From: Dolomedes plantarius
Taxonomy: Eukaryota; Arthropoda; Arachnida; Araneae; Dolomedidae
Assembly (NCBI GenBank): GCA_907164885.2
Contig: OU015493.1
Location: 56,235,802 to 56,299,801, forward strand
Length of the DNA: 64,000 nucleotides
Direction of reading: 5' to 3'
Shown: positions 11,901 to 21,092 of the stretch, piece after piece
Numbering within the stretch: position 1 is the first letter of the stretch
Layout: each line of letters opens with the position of its first letter
The notes under the pieces: generated by a model
What the model was told of the DNA's origin: nothing
Databases searched by the model: none
What the model saw: only the letters and a program-made list of their open reading frames with translations
Made by a program: the position numbers and the translations under genes

Positions 11901-14175
11901 AAAAAAATAAATAAATCATAAAACACTAAGTAAACATTAAATATTATTTCATACTGACCAAATTATCATCTGCCTCTCTAAAAAATACTTTTTTTATTAG
12001 TTAGCCTTCATCGTTCTCTAATATGATGAATTTTCTTCATTTTCATCATTGAAAATTTAGTACAGGGTATCTACTAACATGAAAAGTAATGAAAAGTAAC
12101 GAAAAGTCACGAAATGGGAAAACGGTCTCGAAAAGTCATGAAAAGTAACGAAATTGAAAGGAAAGGTCACGAATTTTTTCAATTAAAAAATTTTTTTATC
12201 GATATAATGTAGAATAGAAAATGTGCTCCTAACTGGTTAAAAACACGAAGATCAATTTTTGCCTGCTTTGTGATGCCACATCGGAAGAGAGATAACAGAG
12301 TTCCCGCGGGGAAATGCATTGTTTTCTTCCCCACTGCTGAAACGAACGCTCTTTCTCCCCTTCACAGAAAGGAGAGTATACGTCGTCATCTGTGGCTACC
12401 CCTCGGGTGACGAAAATACGAGGAGATAAGAAGAAACACACAGCGGAAGTAAACATATGGTAAAGCATTAAAATTAACATGAACAAGTGGTGCACAATAC
12501 TAACGAGAGAGAAGAAGAGAGAGCTAACAATGTTAACAAGAGAGAGAAGTTGGACAGCGGAAAAACACAATTTTAATTTTTAAAAAAATAAGAATAGAAC
12601 TTCAATTTTTACGTCGATCCTGAATAGAGAAGTGTAGTTCGTGAACTAACTAGTTCAGATCGGTCTTTCTTTCAATGAACTCTAGTATTACCGTATAGAT
12701 TTTGGCTTGTCATTATTTGCACTCAAGGTATTCTCTCTCCCCACGTAACAGACTGAGTCCGATATGCTGATTTCCCGCCGAGTATACGTTATGTAACTGG
12801 CGAAGGTGAAGCTTTCTCCCACCAATGACGTAACGGGCAATGCATTCAACTATAAAGCTCTCTTCCACGGGAGATATTAGCGCCCTTTACATGTACGTTC
12901 TTTCGCAAGTGCTTGAAACGTACGGGATTGTGCACATGCTCCAAGCACTCGCAAAAGAGCGTACGTTTAGTGCCCTTTACACGTACGTTCTTGGAGAGCT
13001 TGGAGATTGCGCGCGGGAAAACTTGGAGTACGCTCCAAAGCAACTTTCCTTCCTCTCCGACACATTCACACGTGCACTCAATGGTGCGGAATCGTGGTTT
13101 CACGCGGGAAAGAACGTACGTGTGAAGGGCGCTATTCCTCCACCCAGGACCGTCGACAGAAACCACATGAGAATGATTAATTTTTGCATCATTCACTTTC
13201 AAGGTGTTTTACATTGCATCAATAAATTTCATCGGTGTTTGAGTCACAATCATATCTGGAATTTGTATAACAGTAATAAAACTAGTTAGTATTGCATGGT
13301 TGTAATCCCAACTTTTTAAAAGTAAGGTTTTCCTGATAAGAACTTAAATGATAAGTTGACTATAGTTGATAGACGAGCCGGTGGGGGGGGGGGAGACTAA
13401 TTTCATTTAAACATTAGTATGTACTTCAATGGTCATGAAATTTTATTTTTAAGGTCATGAAAAGTCATGAAATTGATTTTCTCAAAAGTAGTAGACACTC
13501 TGTAGTAGCTGGTTTGTATTTCACTTCCAGACCATCAGAATTCTCATTACCACTGTACAGTTTAGTAAGAAATTTTGAAATTCATCAAATGAAGGAAATT
13601 GTTAAATTTAGGATTATTTCAACGTATAGAAATATATAGTCAAATTCTATATATTTCAATCATGATTAGGAAATAAGAAAATAATTACATCAGATTTGTT
13701 TTAAACGGGGGAACATCTGTATTTGTAGAGATTCTATTCAAGTATAAATTGATTATATGGTGTTTCAAGAAGTGTCACATGAAAAACCCTCATTCTGTTT
13801 AGGGCTAAGCTTGTTTAAGCTTATGTAAATCATAAAATATTTGCCATCCTTTCTCCTTTAAGCTTAGAAACTATGTATAATATATATAGAAAGCTGTCTT
13901 CCTTAACTGAAAATATATTAATTATGACAATTTGAAATCAGCCAATTATACAATTGGACTTAGAAAATTGGAAGGTTGAAGTATTCTAGAATATGTATCA
14001 TTAGGTTAACAATTATGTTTTGTTTATATTTTCTGTAAATTATTTTTTTGCCGTTTTACAGGTTGATCCTGCACTGATTGGTGGTGTAGTTGTCTCCATT
14101 GGAGATAAGTACATTGATATGTCTATTGCTTCCAAAATCAAGGTGTATAACAAGGTCCTCAGGGAAATAGTATGA
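300..14175 (+). CDS. ATP5PO: ATP synthase peripheral stalk subunit OSCP (subunit O), mitochondrial; 5' partial
   Basis: Spliced gene for the oligomycin-sensitivity-conferring protein, which sits on top of the F1 head of mitochondrial F1Fo-ATP synthase on the matrix side and ties it to the peripheral stalk. Coding exons are 300-347, 2505-2615, 7833-7905, 8500-8559, 9633-9745, 11381-11467 and 14062-14175. All have AG acceptors and GT donors and join in one frame to 201 residues plus stop. Family-typical blocks are [12 protein letters not shown] near the N-terminus, [25 protein letters not shown] and IGDKYIDMS near the C-terminus, ending in LREIV. OSCP precursors are about 210 residues, so only the start codon and the beginning of the targeting peptide lie upstream of the window. 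No stops or frameshifts are seen. The large introns carry many transposons. Identification is from remembered family sequence, not a search. Confidence 0.96.
914..1470. mobile_element. MITE, family A copy 1 (GAAGYGGKTACCCCTTGG ends)
   Basis: About 70 bases at 914-985 recur inverted at about 1400-1470, including the shared block AATTTGCCAAAATCACACTAAAA. No transposase is visible and the target duplication is unclear. A second, diverged copy with matching interior sequence lies at 54060-55100. The 88-codon reading frame inside is probably fortuitous. Confidence 0.75.
2505..2615 (+). CDS. ATP5PO: OSCP exon encoding [20 protein letters not shown]
   Basis: The acceptor TTATAG precedes 2505 and the donor GTAAAT follows 2615. 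The 37 codons, phase 0 on both sides, carry the most conserved N-terminal OSCP block. Confidence 0.96.
2637..2807. mobile_element. mariner/Tc1-type MITE (CAGTGGAACCTCGAT ends)
   Basis: The element is 171 bp with inverted ends CAGTGGAACCTCGAT and ATCGAGGTTCCTATG, flanked by TA on both sides. The interior motif TGTGGGAAMATAACAAAG is shared with the 154-bp copy at 16550, so the two belong to one family. Confidence 0.8.
3136..5825. mobile_element. DNA transposon with inverted repeats of several hundred bp, superfamily unresolved
   Basis: The ends read GGGTCATTGCATGTCAAATC (left) and, inverted, GGGTCATTCCGTGTCAAATC (right). Inverted similarity continues for several hundred bases on each side (about 3136-3745 and 5344-5825). 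The left arm carries a local duplication of a CTTTATATAGTACTGAAATG block (about 3528 and 3648). The flanking GTTA on both sides looks like a 4-bp target duplication. The minus-strand interior encodes a broken transposase. It lies in the second OSCP intron of this window. Confidence 0.8.
3826..5215 (-). pseudogene. transposase relic of the long-inverted-repeat element
   Basis: One minus-strand frame runs from about 5215 to 3826 and is interrupted only by stop codons (near 5065, at 4735, at 4291 and near 4059), so point mutations rather than frameshifts broke it. Readable landmarks in order are a Cys/His-rich stretch (VCTTHQN, later ILCNPAS), [48 protein letters not shown] and [10 protein letters not shown]. 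The same protein type occurs widely in arthropods. The DFSENY Asp and the HGK..CDG block look like parts of an RNase-H-type catalytic core, and the Asn in YYSNG may replace an original Asp. Stop 4735 reads TGA where the family has Trp. The N-terminal part is missing. A Sola-like assignment is possible but unproven. Confidence 0.7.
5918..5975. repeat. (TA)n microsatellite
   Basis: A run of TA dinucleotides with two TC interruptions, just after a C10 tract. Confidence 0.95.
6554..7511 (+). mobile_element. Helitron, internally deleted
   Basis: The 5' end TCTTCTCTTCTATATATATA follows an A. The 3' end is a GGGCAACGCCGGG hairpin-type segment followed by GCTAG and a flanking T. TC start, CTAG end, insertion between A and T and no target duplication are Helitron hallmarks. 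The exact 5' base could instead be 6562. It carries a Rep-protein piece (6838-7041). Confidence 0.65.
6838..7041 (+). pseudogene. Helitron Rep/helicase protein fragment
   Basis: Residues [23 protein letters not shown] followed by a short spacer and EHFLQNIQA match the segment just before the Helitron-like N domain of Rep/helicase proteins (pattern CC..GKV.LP...PP..L..LL...F..NIRAYN). The frame stops exactly where the Tyr-Asn would follow. The rest of the rolling-circle nuclease and the helicase are absent, so the element cannot move by itself. Confidence 0.65.
7833..7905 (+). CDS. ATP5PO: OSCP exon ([16 protein letters not shown]...)
   Basis: The acceptor TTTTCATAG precedes 7833 and the donor GTAAGT follows 7905. 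It has 24 codons plus one base. The split Ser codon is completed by GT at 8500. Confidence 0.94.
8500..8559 (+). CDS. ATP5PO: OSCP exon ([18 protein letters not shown])
   Basis: The acceptor ATTTTAG precedes 8500 and the donor GTAAGA follows 8559. The exon is short. Its phase fits both neighbours, and it ends within a Val codon completed at 9633. Confidence 0.93.
8571..8648. repeat. 25-bp tandem repeat, three units
   Basis: The unit GATAATTCTGTGTTTTTTATG plus CTTT is repeated three times with one substitution, starting a few bases downstream of the donor of the 8500-8559 OSCP exon. Confidence 0.9.
9633..9745 (+). CDS. ATP5PO: OSCP exon (AMAENGRL...[12 protein letters not shown])
   Basis: The acceptor AATTTCAG precedes 9633 and the donor GTATTT follows 9745. 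It carries the AENGRL and RGEV signatures that lead into the C-terminal domain of OSCP. Confidence 0.96.
9850..10195 (+). mobile_element. tRNA-derived SINE
   Basis: An A-box-like block (GGCCTTGCGGTAATGTGCTGGC, 9858-9879) and a B-box-like block around 9892-9913 suggest a polymerase III promoter from a tRNA. The body includes GAGGGTGGGAGATGGTACG and CGACCCTTGTGGTGCTA. Fragments of the same body recur at 27265-27345 and 36020-36075, which supports a repeat family. Confidence 0.7.
10836..11184. mobile_element. piggyBac-type MITE
   Basis: The element is 349 bp with inverted ends CCCTCTGCGTACGGCT, flanked by TTAA at 10832-10835 and 11185-11188. This matches piggyBac target choice. A 116-codon frame overlapping it carries no recognisable domain. 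Confidence 0.85.
11381..11467 (+). CDS. ATP5PO: OSCP exon ([18 protein letters not shown]...)
   Basis: The acceptor CTCTATGCAG precedes 11381 and the donor GTAATC follows 11467. It has 29 codons, phase 0 at both ends, and encodes the amphipathic helix of the C-terminal domain. Confidence 0.95.
12063..13502. mobile_element. hAT-like or unclassified element with CAGRGTRTCTACTA ends
   Basis: The left end is CAGGGTATCTACTA and the right end inverted is CAGAGTGTCTACTA, with TAGTA on both flanks. Near the ends there are many ATGAAAAGTCATG-type motifs in both orientations, suggesting subterminal binding sites. No transposase was recognised. A separate 255-bp MITE is nested inside. Confidence 0.55.
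12879..13133. mobile_element. nested GC-richer MITE
   Basis: Inverted ends AGCGCCCTTTACATGTACGTTC and, at the right, GAACGTACGTGTGAAGGGCGCT, with ATT as a 3-bp flanking duplication. Further copies of the CCCTTTACACGTACGTTCTT motif occur inside (about 12971). The long overlapping reading frames here are by-products of this structure. Confidence 0.75.
14062..14175 (+). CDS. ATP5PO: OSCP terminal coding exon
   Basis: The acceptor CCGTTTTACAG precedes 14062. The 37 codons plus TGA encode the conserved [15 protein letters not shown] region and the LREIV end. Confidence 0.96.
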   Translation, partial: VDPALIGGVVVSIGDKYIDMSIASKIKVYNKVLREIV

Positions 14176-14258
14176 AGAAGCTTACTATACAGTTAGCATA
14201 AATTGTTTAGTGCTGTTTCTGGATATATGTTAATAGAATGTAAAATTGTTTTAAACTC

Positions 14259-14264
14259 AATAAA
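14259..14264 (+). terminator. poly(A) signal of the OSCP gene
   Basis: AATAAA lies 84 bases after the OSCP stop codon, the normal spacing for a short 3' untranslated region. Cleavage would be expected roughly 15-25 bases further on. Confidence 0.85.
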
Positions 14265-14471
14265 GGACTTTTGAAGAAATTATCTATAAATGCATAGTGA
14301 TAGTTTGATTTTATAAAAATAAACAAGTATATATGTGAAATGTAACATGGTATTTAAATATATCACAAAAATTATTGAATTGAGCTAAGCATTAAAATGT
14401 GTTTAGCATATCGATCCAACAATTGAAAAAATGTTGTGTGTTACCTTTTTTTGCTGATAAATTCTCATTAA

Positions 14472-15262
14472 CCCCTTACCAGTGACGCCTGAACCCAGTT
14501 CGGGCAACCACAATGGACAATATTTATGATGCCCGAGCTTAGTTCTGGCAGGAGAAAAATTAGTGATTTTCTGTGATGCCCATTTTCCTTTCAAATGGAC
14601 ATTTAATATGGAGTTTTACTATTTTCACAATAGATGGTGGTATGTGTCCTCCATTTATTTCATTGATAAGGAATGGGGTTGTGTGGTCAGTTATAAAGGC
14701 ACGAATTGGGAATGAGTGTTTCACACTGTTAATCAGAATTTGTAATAACCACTCACTGTCCTTTTTGTTGAATTTTTTCCCAAAATTTTGTTTTTGCAAA
14801 TGCTTGATTTGCAAATCCAACCAGACTCTGTTTTGTGTGCTGCTCTAAAACAGACAAAAAATGGAAAGAAAATATGACATGAGACACAAATTAATTGTAA
14901 AGAATGTGATGTGGGCTTGTGTGCAGTGCCATATTTTTGTATACATCATTCTCTAAAGGATTTGTGAAATTCGAACATCCAAAGTCATATTGTATTGTTT
15001 AACATTAGTTTATAATATTTAGCTTTAAAATTACCATGTCATTTGATTTATTTTACTATAATTGAAAATTTTTGAATAAAATATCCATTAATTTTTCACA
15101 TGTCAAATAATTAAATGTAGTAGTTATTTCATTAAAAATTTTGTAGTTTTAAAAAATAACCATTTTCTAACCTTTTTATTGATATAATGCGCAAAATTAA
15201 GCGGGAATTTTTTTTTCCATTTTTGGTGCAATTTTTCTGAAATATATGTTACAGATAAGGGG
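14472..15262 (+). mobile_element. decayed piggyBac element
   Basis: Flanked by TTAA (14468-14471 and 15263-15266) with short inverted ends CCCCTTACC and CCCCTTATC. A C-terminal transposase piece survives inside. The element is far shorter than an autonomous piggyBac, so most of the transposase has been lost. Confidence 0.75.
14851..14967 (+). pseudogene. piggyBac transposase C-terminal cysteine-rich domain relic
   Basis: KYDMRHK, then after a frameshift CDVGLCAVPYFCIHHSLKDL and a stop. This is the pattern of the C-terminal cross-brace zinc finger of piggyBac transposases (YDTRHKC..CDVGLC..PCF..YH). One of the usual Cys positions reads Tyr. Confidence 0.7.
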
Positions 15263-15482
15263 TTAAGTTTGATTCCTTAGTGAAAGGGTAAAATTTCTCC
15301 CTGAAATATAACTATGACTGACTTAGTGTACTCTCATAAAAAATTAATATGAAATCCTAGTTCAGGGGAGTTATCTAATCTATTACATCTTTCCAAGCTT
15401 TCATCAGCATAACATTCATTCTAAAATTATATATTTTCCTTACTTTTATTCATCTCTCTTATTTCAATTTCCCTTATGTCAA

Positions 15483-15517
15483 ATTATATATATATATATA
15501 ATATATATATATGTATA
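15483..15517. repeat. (TA)n microsatellite
   Basis: Interrupted TA dinucleotides next to the insertion site of the following MITE. Confidence 0.9.
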
Positions 15518-15519
15518 TA

Positions 15520-16535
15520 CAGTGGAATCTCGATCGATCGTTTTCCCGTATGTATCGTTTATTTCACAGAGTCCCAAATAAATTCCATAGAAAACAAGCA
15601 AAAAAGACCGCATGGATCGTTCCTCGATCCATCGTTTTCCCGCAATATTCGTTCAGAATATCGCAGCTTTACATTAATTTATCGGATCGATCGTTTTTTC
15701 ATAATAACTGAACCTGAAATATAAATATCTGGATTGAGCTAGAGTGACGCTCTAATTAAACAATGAGCAGAACATTGAGATGCACGTTCTCGTATTTTTA
15801 TTCTCTCTTGTTTAGCCTGGTTTCGCTTTATTGTACCACTCCCATTATTTGTTCGTCGTTGGTGTTCCTTAATTCTTAGCCTCTGGAGTACTATATTTTC
15901 GGCAACTCATTCCAAATTCACCGACTATTCAACATTTCTGTTCTTATCAGCAATGGCTCACAGTCAGCTTTTTTGTTGGCCTTGGAATGGAGGCGCCCTG
16001 GTGTTTGGTCTAGTGTGTGAGAAGTGTTTGATTACTGCAGCTCTACACTGGCCGATCAGTGTTTCACCTGGAAGCAGAACTTCCTGGTGGTCTTATGTCG
16101 GACCCCATCCAGTGCAATGTAATGGTTCTAGTTATAAACGATTCCAGGCTACTGCTTCTTTATACTCTCACACAATAACCGATACCGAAAAGAATGCAAT
16201 TTGCAACATAAAAAAAATATTGTTTACTTGTGGAGAGAAAACCGCCAAAAAACAAACAACGATTAAGTACTTTTTTTTAAATCAAAATTCCTGTGTATCT
16301 GCGTGTATTTCTTTTTTTTATTATTATTATTATCTTGGATTTCAGTACAACTTTGTAATTTTATCTTCAGTTACACTACGGGTATGTATGTATGTATGTG
16401 AGTAAATATATTTTTGGGATATCAAACTTTAAGGTATGTTAATACTTTTTTGTATGTTCCCACATCTATCGTTTTCCTGCATCCATCGTTTAGTTTAGTC
16501 TGTCCCTTCGAAAACGATAGATCGAGATTCCACTG
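15520..16535. mobile_element. mariner/pogo-type non-autonomous element
   Basis: About 26 bp inverted ends (CAGTGGAATCTCGATCGATC) and TA on both flanks. No transposase can be read inside. Same end family as the elements at 2637 and 16550. Confidence 0.85.
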
Positions 16536-16549
16536 TATATATACACATA

Positions 16550-16701
16550 CAATGGAATCTCAATCTATCATTTTTCAAGGGACTGACCGAACTGAACGAT
16601 AAATGTGGGAAAATAACAAAGCAATATGATCATTGGGCCTGGGTGAATTAAACTACATATGGGAAAGCAATGATTCAGAGAATGATCGATCAAGATTCCA
16701 C

Positions 16702-16703
<2 letters not shown>
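16550..16703. mobile_element. mariner/pogo-type MITE, 154 bp
   Basis: Ends CAATGGAATCTCAATCTATC and, inverted, CAGTGGAATCTTGATCGATC. It lies 14 bases beyond the larger member of the same family. Confidence 0.85.

Positions 16704-16786
<83 letters not shown>
16704..16786. repeat. (TG)n(TA)n microsatellite
   Basis: Short TG run followed by a long uninterrupted TA run. Confidence 0.97.
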
Positions 16787-16792
<6 letters not shown>

Positions 16793-17514
16793 GTGGGGTT
16801 CCTGGAGGCCTGTGGTGTCCCATCCCTTGTTGCTGAATTACTCGTCTTTCAATCAATTTTTTTTGTGCGTATTTAAAAAAATTTGAAAGATTTATTAGAA
16901 AATTAATGGCGGTACACCCCCCTTTCCACCAATAGAAGCCCAATCCCCTATTGGTGGATCACTTCCCATTCGATCAATTTTTTTATGCATATGAAAGAAA
17001 TAATGAACAATTTGTAGGAAAAGGTTGTATAAAAAGTATGTATATTTTAAGGTTGTATAAAAATGTGACAGAAATAGGTGGGAGATTTGGGCTAATTATT
17101 TCTTATATGTATTTGGTATATATATATTTATTAATTTTCTCTATGTAGGGTATACATATTAAATTTCAAAAACTATTTAAACTCTGAATTTAAGGAAAAT
17201 TTATGCATTGTTCGATAACCCTTGATGAAAACGAGTGCCTCAACTTTTCTATGCATGCTTTTGACCAATTTCTAGTATATCTGTACTGAATCAAGTAGCT
17301 TTTCTTTGATTAAATTCTCTGTCTGGCCTATTTAAGGAGATGACTTAGGCATTCTAGCTCATCCCAAGTTTGAGCAATCAGATTGAGAGATCTAGGCTAG
17401 ATCTGACCACTGTAACTTATGTACCATTTGCTCACAAACCAGGCGTAGACAGACATTGCTTCTTGTTGTGGAGCTACCTCCCATGCTAAAGGGCGATAGA
17501 CATGTTTCAAAAGA

Positions 17515-17814
17515 TTACTGTCCCATTATCGACAATGAATGTTTGAGAACAAAACAATCAAAGGAGTGGTTCCTCAGCAGAGGTAGACCTATACCATTAT
17601 AAATTGGGATCAAAATTTCATGTTTCGTACAATACACTGATGCAGAAAATATTCCTTGTGTTGTTAATATATTCAACATGTCCGTTTGATTATAAAGTTC
17701 GATGTGTGGTTTGTCGCTCCCCATGACTTTCTTCTGTTGTCCATTTATAAAAAGCTGTTGATTCCAGGCATTTAGTTGAGTAACCTGGAACTTTTGTGCT
17801 GCCATACCATCCAC
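17515..17814 (-). pseudogene. possible Gypsy-type retropepsin fragment
   Basis: A 99-codon frame reads WNQQLFINGQQ near the start and, after a gap, GIFSASVYCTKHEILIPIY followed by GLPLLRNHSFD. The order (W..L.INGQ, then a beta-rich stretch, then LPLL) resembles the protease of Gypsy-type polyproteins, but the catalytic DTG segment between them is absent. No reverse transcriptase follows. This is a resemblance from memory only. Confidence 0.35.
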
Positions 17815-17971
17815 GAAGTGCTCTCAAATTAAAACTCAAATATGAAAAAAAAAAATCTAAGTGTGTCGTTAAATATATCGGCACACCTTAAAAATAGAAT
17901 GGTAAGGAATATCAATAGGTCTCTCAGAGTAAGGCAACTAGCCTTTCAAGATAGTCACAATTGAATAATTA

Positions 17972-19502
17972 CCCTCTAACGGTACGGTGCGGGTCGGATC
18001 CGACTCAAAGGTGTGTCTTTCCACTCCCGTTTTCTCCCCTCTCATTGCAAGAGATCGAGTTGACAAGGAAACCTACCAGATAGACCTACTAGACCACCCT
18101 ACTAGATACAGAAATAAGTAAATACGAGTGTCTTTGTTAAAAACATTATTCATAATCACTGGTCATTTTTAAAATTTTATTTTATTTTTAAAATTTTTTA
18201 TTTCGATTTTGAAGGCCAAGAATGTCAGTATATATTATTTTTTACATTTTTGTGCTCGGAAAGCTGGTTTCACTAACTTCTAAAACTAGGTAGACTAAAT
18301 TACATATTAGACCTAATACAGTGGCACCTCGACTTACGAGTTTAATTCGTTCCATGACGGAGCTCGTAACTCGAAATACTCGTATCTCGAATCAATTTTC
18401 CCCATTGAAATGAATGGAAATGCCATTAATTCGTTCCAGGCTCCCCCAAAACACCGCAATTTTTTGTTACATGTTTTTAAATAAGAAAAATGTGCTTATA
18501 AACGACGAACATTGTATAAAAACGCAATAAATACAATAGAATGTACTGCAATAAATTTGTTTTTTTTAAGTGTAATGTACAACATTTACCTTGGAGATCA
18601 GACTTGAAGATGCTGATGAAAGAGAAGGAGAAAGGCTGAACTGAAAAATGAAATCTTATTCGTTGATTTTTGACCTTTTCGCGCCGCTTCCCTCACTTTC
18701 GCTTTTATTACCAGCTACTCTCTTAAAGTGAACGAGTGTGACACGGAAGCTGGGCGATTGTTGCATCGTTCACTGTAACTATAATGTCCAAATTCTGCTT
18801 TCTGAAGAAAGGGGAGATCTTGCGATCCTAGGACCAAGGTCATCCCATCCCTTAGACCCCATGGGGAGTTCCAATGTGGGGGAGGGAATTGAAGCTATCT
18901 CTATGCGAGAGAGGTTGGGCGCTGTTTGGTTTCAGAGGGCGACTCAAGTTTGGGCAGAGCAAGCTGCTCCGGGTGGTAATTGTTCAGTGTTAATCTCTCG
19001 GTTTAAGACTGGATAGTAGTCTCAGAATAATATGTATACAATTGTATAATAATTGTACACAAAGGTTGTAAATATTATATGCTTCTTGTGTTCTCATTTA
19101 ATAAGCACGTAACATGGTATTCGCTGCTCAAACTAGCGGTGGGACATCTGAAACTTGCTCGTAACCCGAATTTTAGCTCGTAACTCGAAACAAAACCAAT
19201 ACCGAGAGAATGCTCGTATCTCGAAAAACTCGTAAGTCGAGGTACCACTGTATATACAACATTCTATGTAAATGCAAAGAGAGTTTCTTTGTTTAACAAA
19301 ATTACAATTCGTTGGTCATTTATTTCTGCAAAAAAGGGTTTTATTTCATGTAAAATATTATCAATAAATGTTGTTATACAACTAAAATGCTTATTGTGTA
19401 CTTTTTCCTACCAAAAACCTCATAAAAAAAAAAAGGAGATTGGGTTGGATCCGATTCAACCGTACCATCTACTTCGTCTCAAACCACTGTACTGTTTGAG
19501 GG
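17972..19502. mobile_element. piggyBac-type MITE, interrupted by another MITE
   Basis: The left end CCCTCTAACGGTACGGTGC with GGTCGGATCCGACTC just inside is mirrored at the right by GTTGGATCCGATTCAAC and CTGTTTGAGGG followed by TTAA. The left flank reads ATTA, a decayed TTAA. Removing the insert at 18319-19250 leaves about 600 bp. Confidence 0.6.
18319..19250. mobile_element. Tc1/mariner/pogo-type element (CAGTGGCACCTCGACTTACG ends)
   Basis: Inverted ends CAGTGGCACCTCGACTTACG and CAGTGGTACCTCGACTTACG (inverted), TA on both sides, and several internal CTCGTAACTCGAA and CTCGTATCTCGAA motifs. The interior encodes no recognisable transposase. Nested inside the piggyBac-type element. Confidence 0.85.
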
Positions 19503-19506
19503 TTAA

Positions 19507-21090
19507 TAATAAATAGCCTCTTCAAGTCCCAAAGGTTAAATAAAATCAAAATGCTTACAATTTCATAACTGGCTAGGTTTCAATATTTTCTCAACAATAA
19601 CTTACGAAAGATATAAAAAGTTAGAAAAAATAAAACGTACTGCTTAGAAACTTCTCTTAAATTACATATGATTTAAAATAGTATCCCATATTTTTATTAT
19701 ACAAACAGGTTTTTAACAAACGCACACCATTGTTGTGTAGTCGATAGGATTCAGTCAACCCAAACTACCAAATAAAAATTGTTAGAGAAGTCAGCATTTT
19801 CCCCTGCGTAAAAGTGACGATGATTTGGAGCGTCAGTGAACTCATTGACCCTTTTGTCAACCATGACCGCCGCAACTTGGAGAGTTTGTTTTGACTTTCC
19901 GATTATTTATTGTTTTCTCTTGTGTCCCCAATTTCCTCACTTACGGTTATTCGGATGTTCGATGCATACCCATTCTTTTCAACATATGCTTAGGTGATAG
20001 AGAGAAAAAAAAAATAAACACGAAAGGCTGAATCGGAAGAATTCTTTTTTTTTCGTAATATCTTAAAATTAAATGTATAACCAAAGACATTTGTATCTGG
20101 AGGGGACTTCAACCCCGTTAACACCCCAATGGCAGACTCTGGCAGAAAAGGTGCAAGTATTTCTAAAAATACCAGTCGATTTCCAGAACACGCAGAGGCC
20201 GTGATTTCACATGTCGGTTAACATTTCGTCCTTCCGTTAACCGTGTATAGATACAGAGGGAGGGGGAGTGTTACCCGATCATCTATTTTGAATGGCCTAA
20301 GGATTCGTTGCCGACATTTATCAAATAGCCACTTTCCACGTGTACGTCGAACCACTATTACGAGAGGAAAAACCAAAGAATGAATGTTACCAATCTATTT
20401 GCGAAAAATCTTAAGTCACAGTCATGCGCGGTTGGTGAAAAACGAGAAGTGGAAAGCGGAAAGTCAAAACAAGATCAGCGCGTTCTGCTATAAAGATCTT
20501 TCTCCGGAGGGGATGAGTGTATTTATGGTTTGCTTTTCACGCTTTGCTGGCCTTTTTGCTGGTTGAGCAATGAAAGGGATGATCTGGTAAGTACATGTTT
20601 TCCGAACATACAGTGCTAACCGACCGTTCAGTCAGATTTGAAATTATAAATAACTATTTTTCTATTAAAATTAAGCAGAATTTCTTACACTTCGGATCCT
20701 GCCAAAAGTCACGAGGCTATAAAAGGATACCTGGAGAAGTACCTTTCACAAGCAGGATCACGGACACATTTATTTATCCTCCACATAAATTCCGAAATTA
20801 AGAGAAGAGAAATTTACTTCTCACAAGAACTGCTTTCAGACGAAGCGGTATGTCTGAACTTTGGTTAACAGAAAAGTATTCATCCAGAATTATCAGAAAA
20901 AGCTTGAAGAATTTACTTCACTTTCGAGTAATATCTCTTTGTGAGTGGGTTGTTTTACCATGAGGTTATGTACAAAATATTAAAAACGAAACCGAATGAA
21001 TCTGAAACATCGAGAATGTACGAGTGAACTTCATACTGTGGAAAATAAACAATATCATCCATTTCACAGCTTCCGAAGAATATATATATA
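19507..21090. other. no supported gene; GC-richer 20.1-20.6 kb with a possible splice donor
   Basis: Nothing conserved is recognised. The stretch 20100-20590 is less AT-rich than its surroundings and ends in GATCTG followed by GTAAGTACA, a good plus-strand splice donor after 20586. It could be an untranslated first exon, but no partner exon is identified. Confidence 0.25.
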
Positions 21091-21092
21091 TA

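Noticed and set aside
12840..13289. 149-codon plus-strand and 118-codon minus-strand frames
   Set aside because: They are mirror products of the inverted, GC-rich nested MITE (repeated SALYTYVL and NVRVKGA strings come from the same repeat motif).
18738..19016. 92-codon plus-strand frame
   Set aside because: It lies wholly inside the TA-flanked element at 18319-19250 and resembles no transposase.
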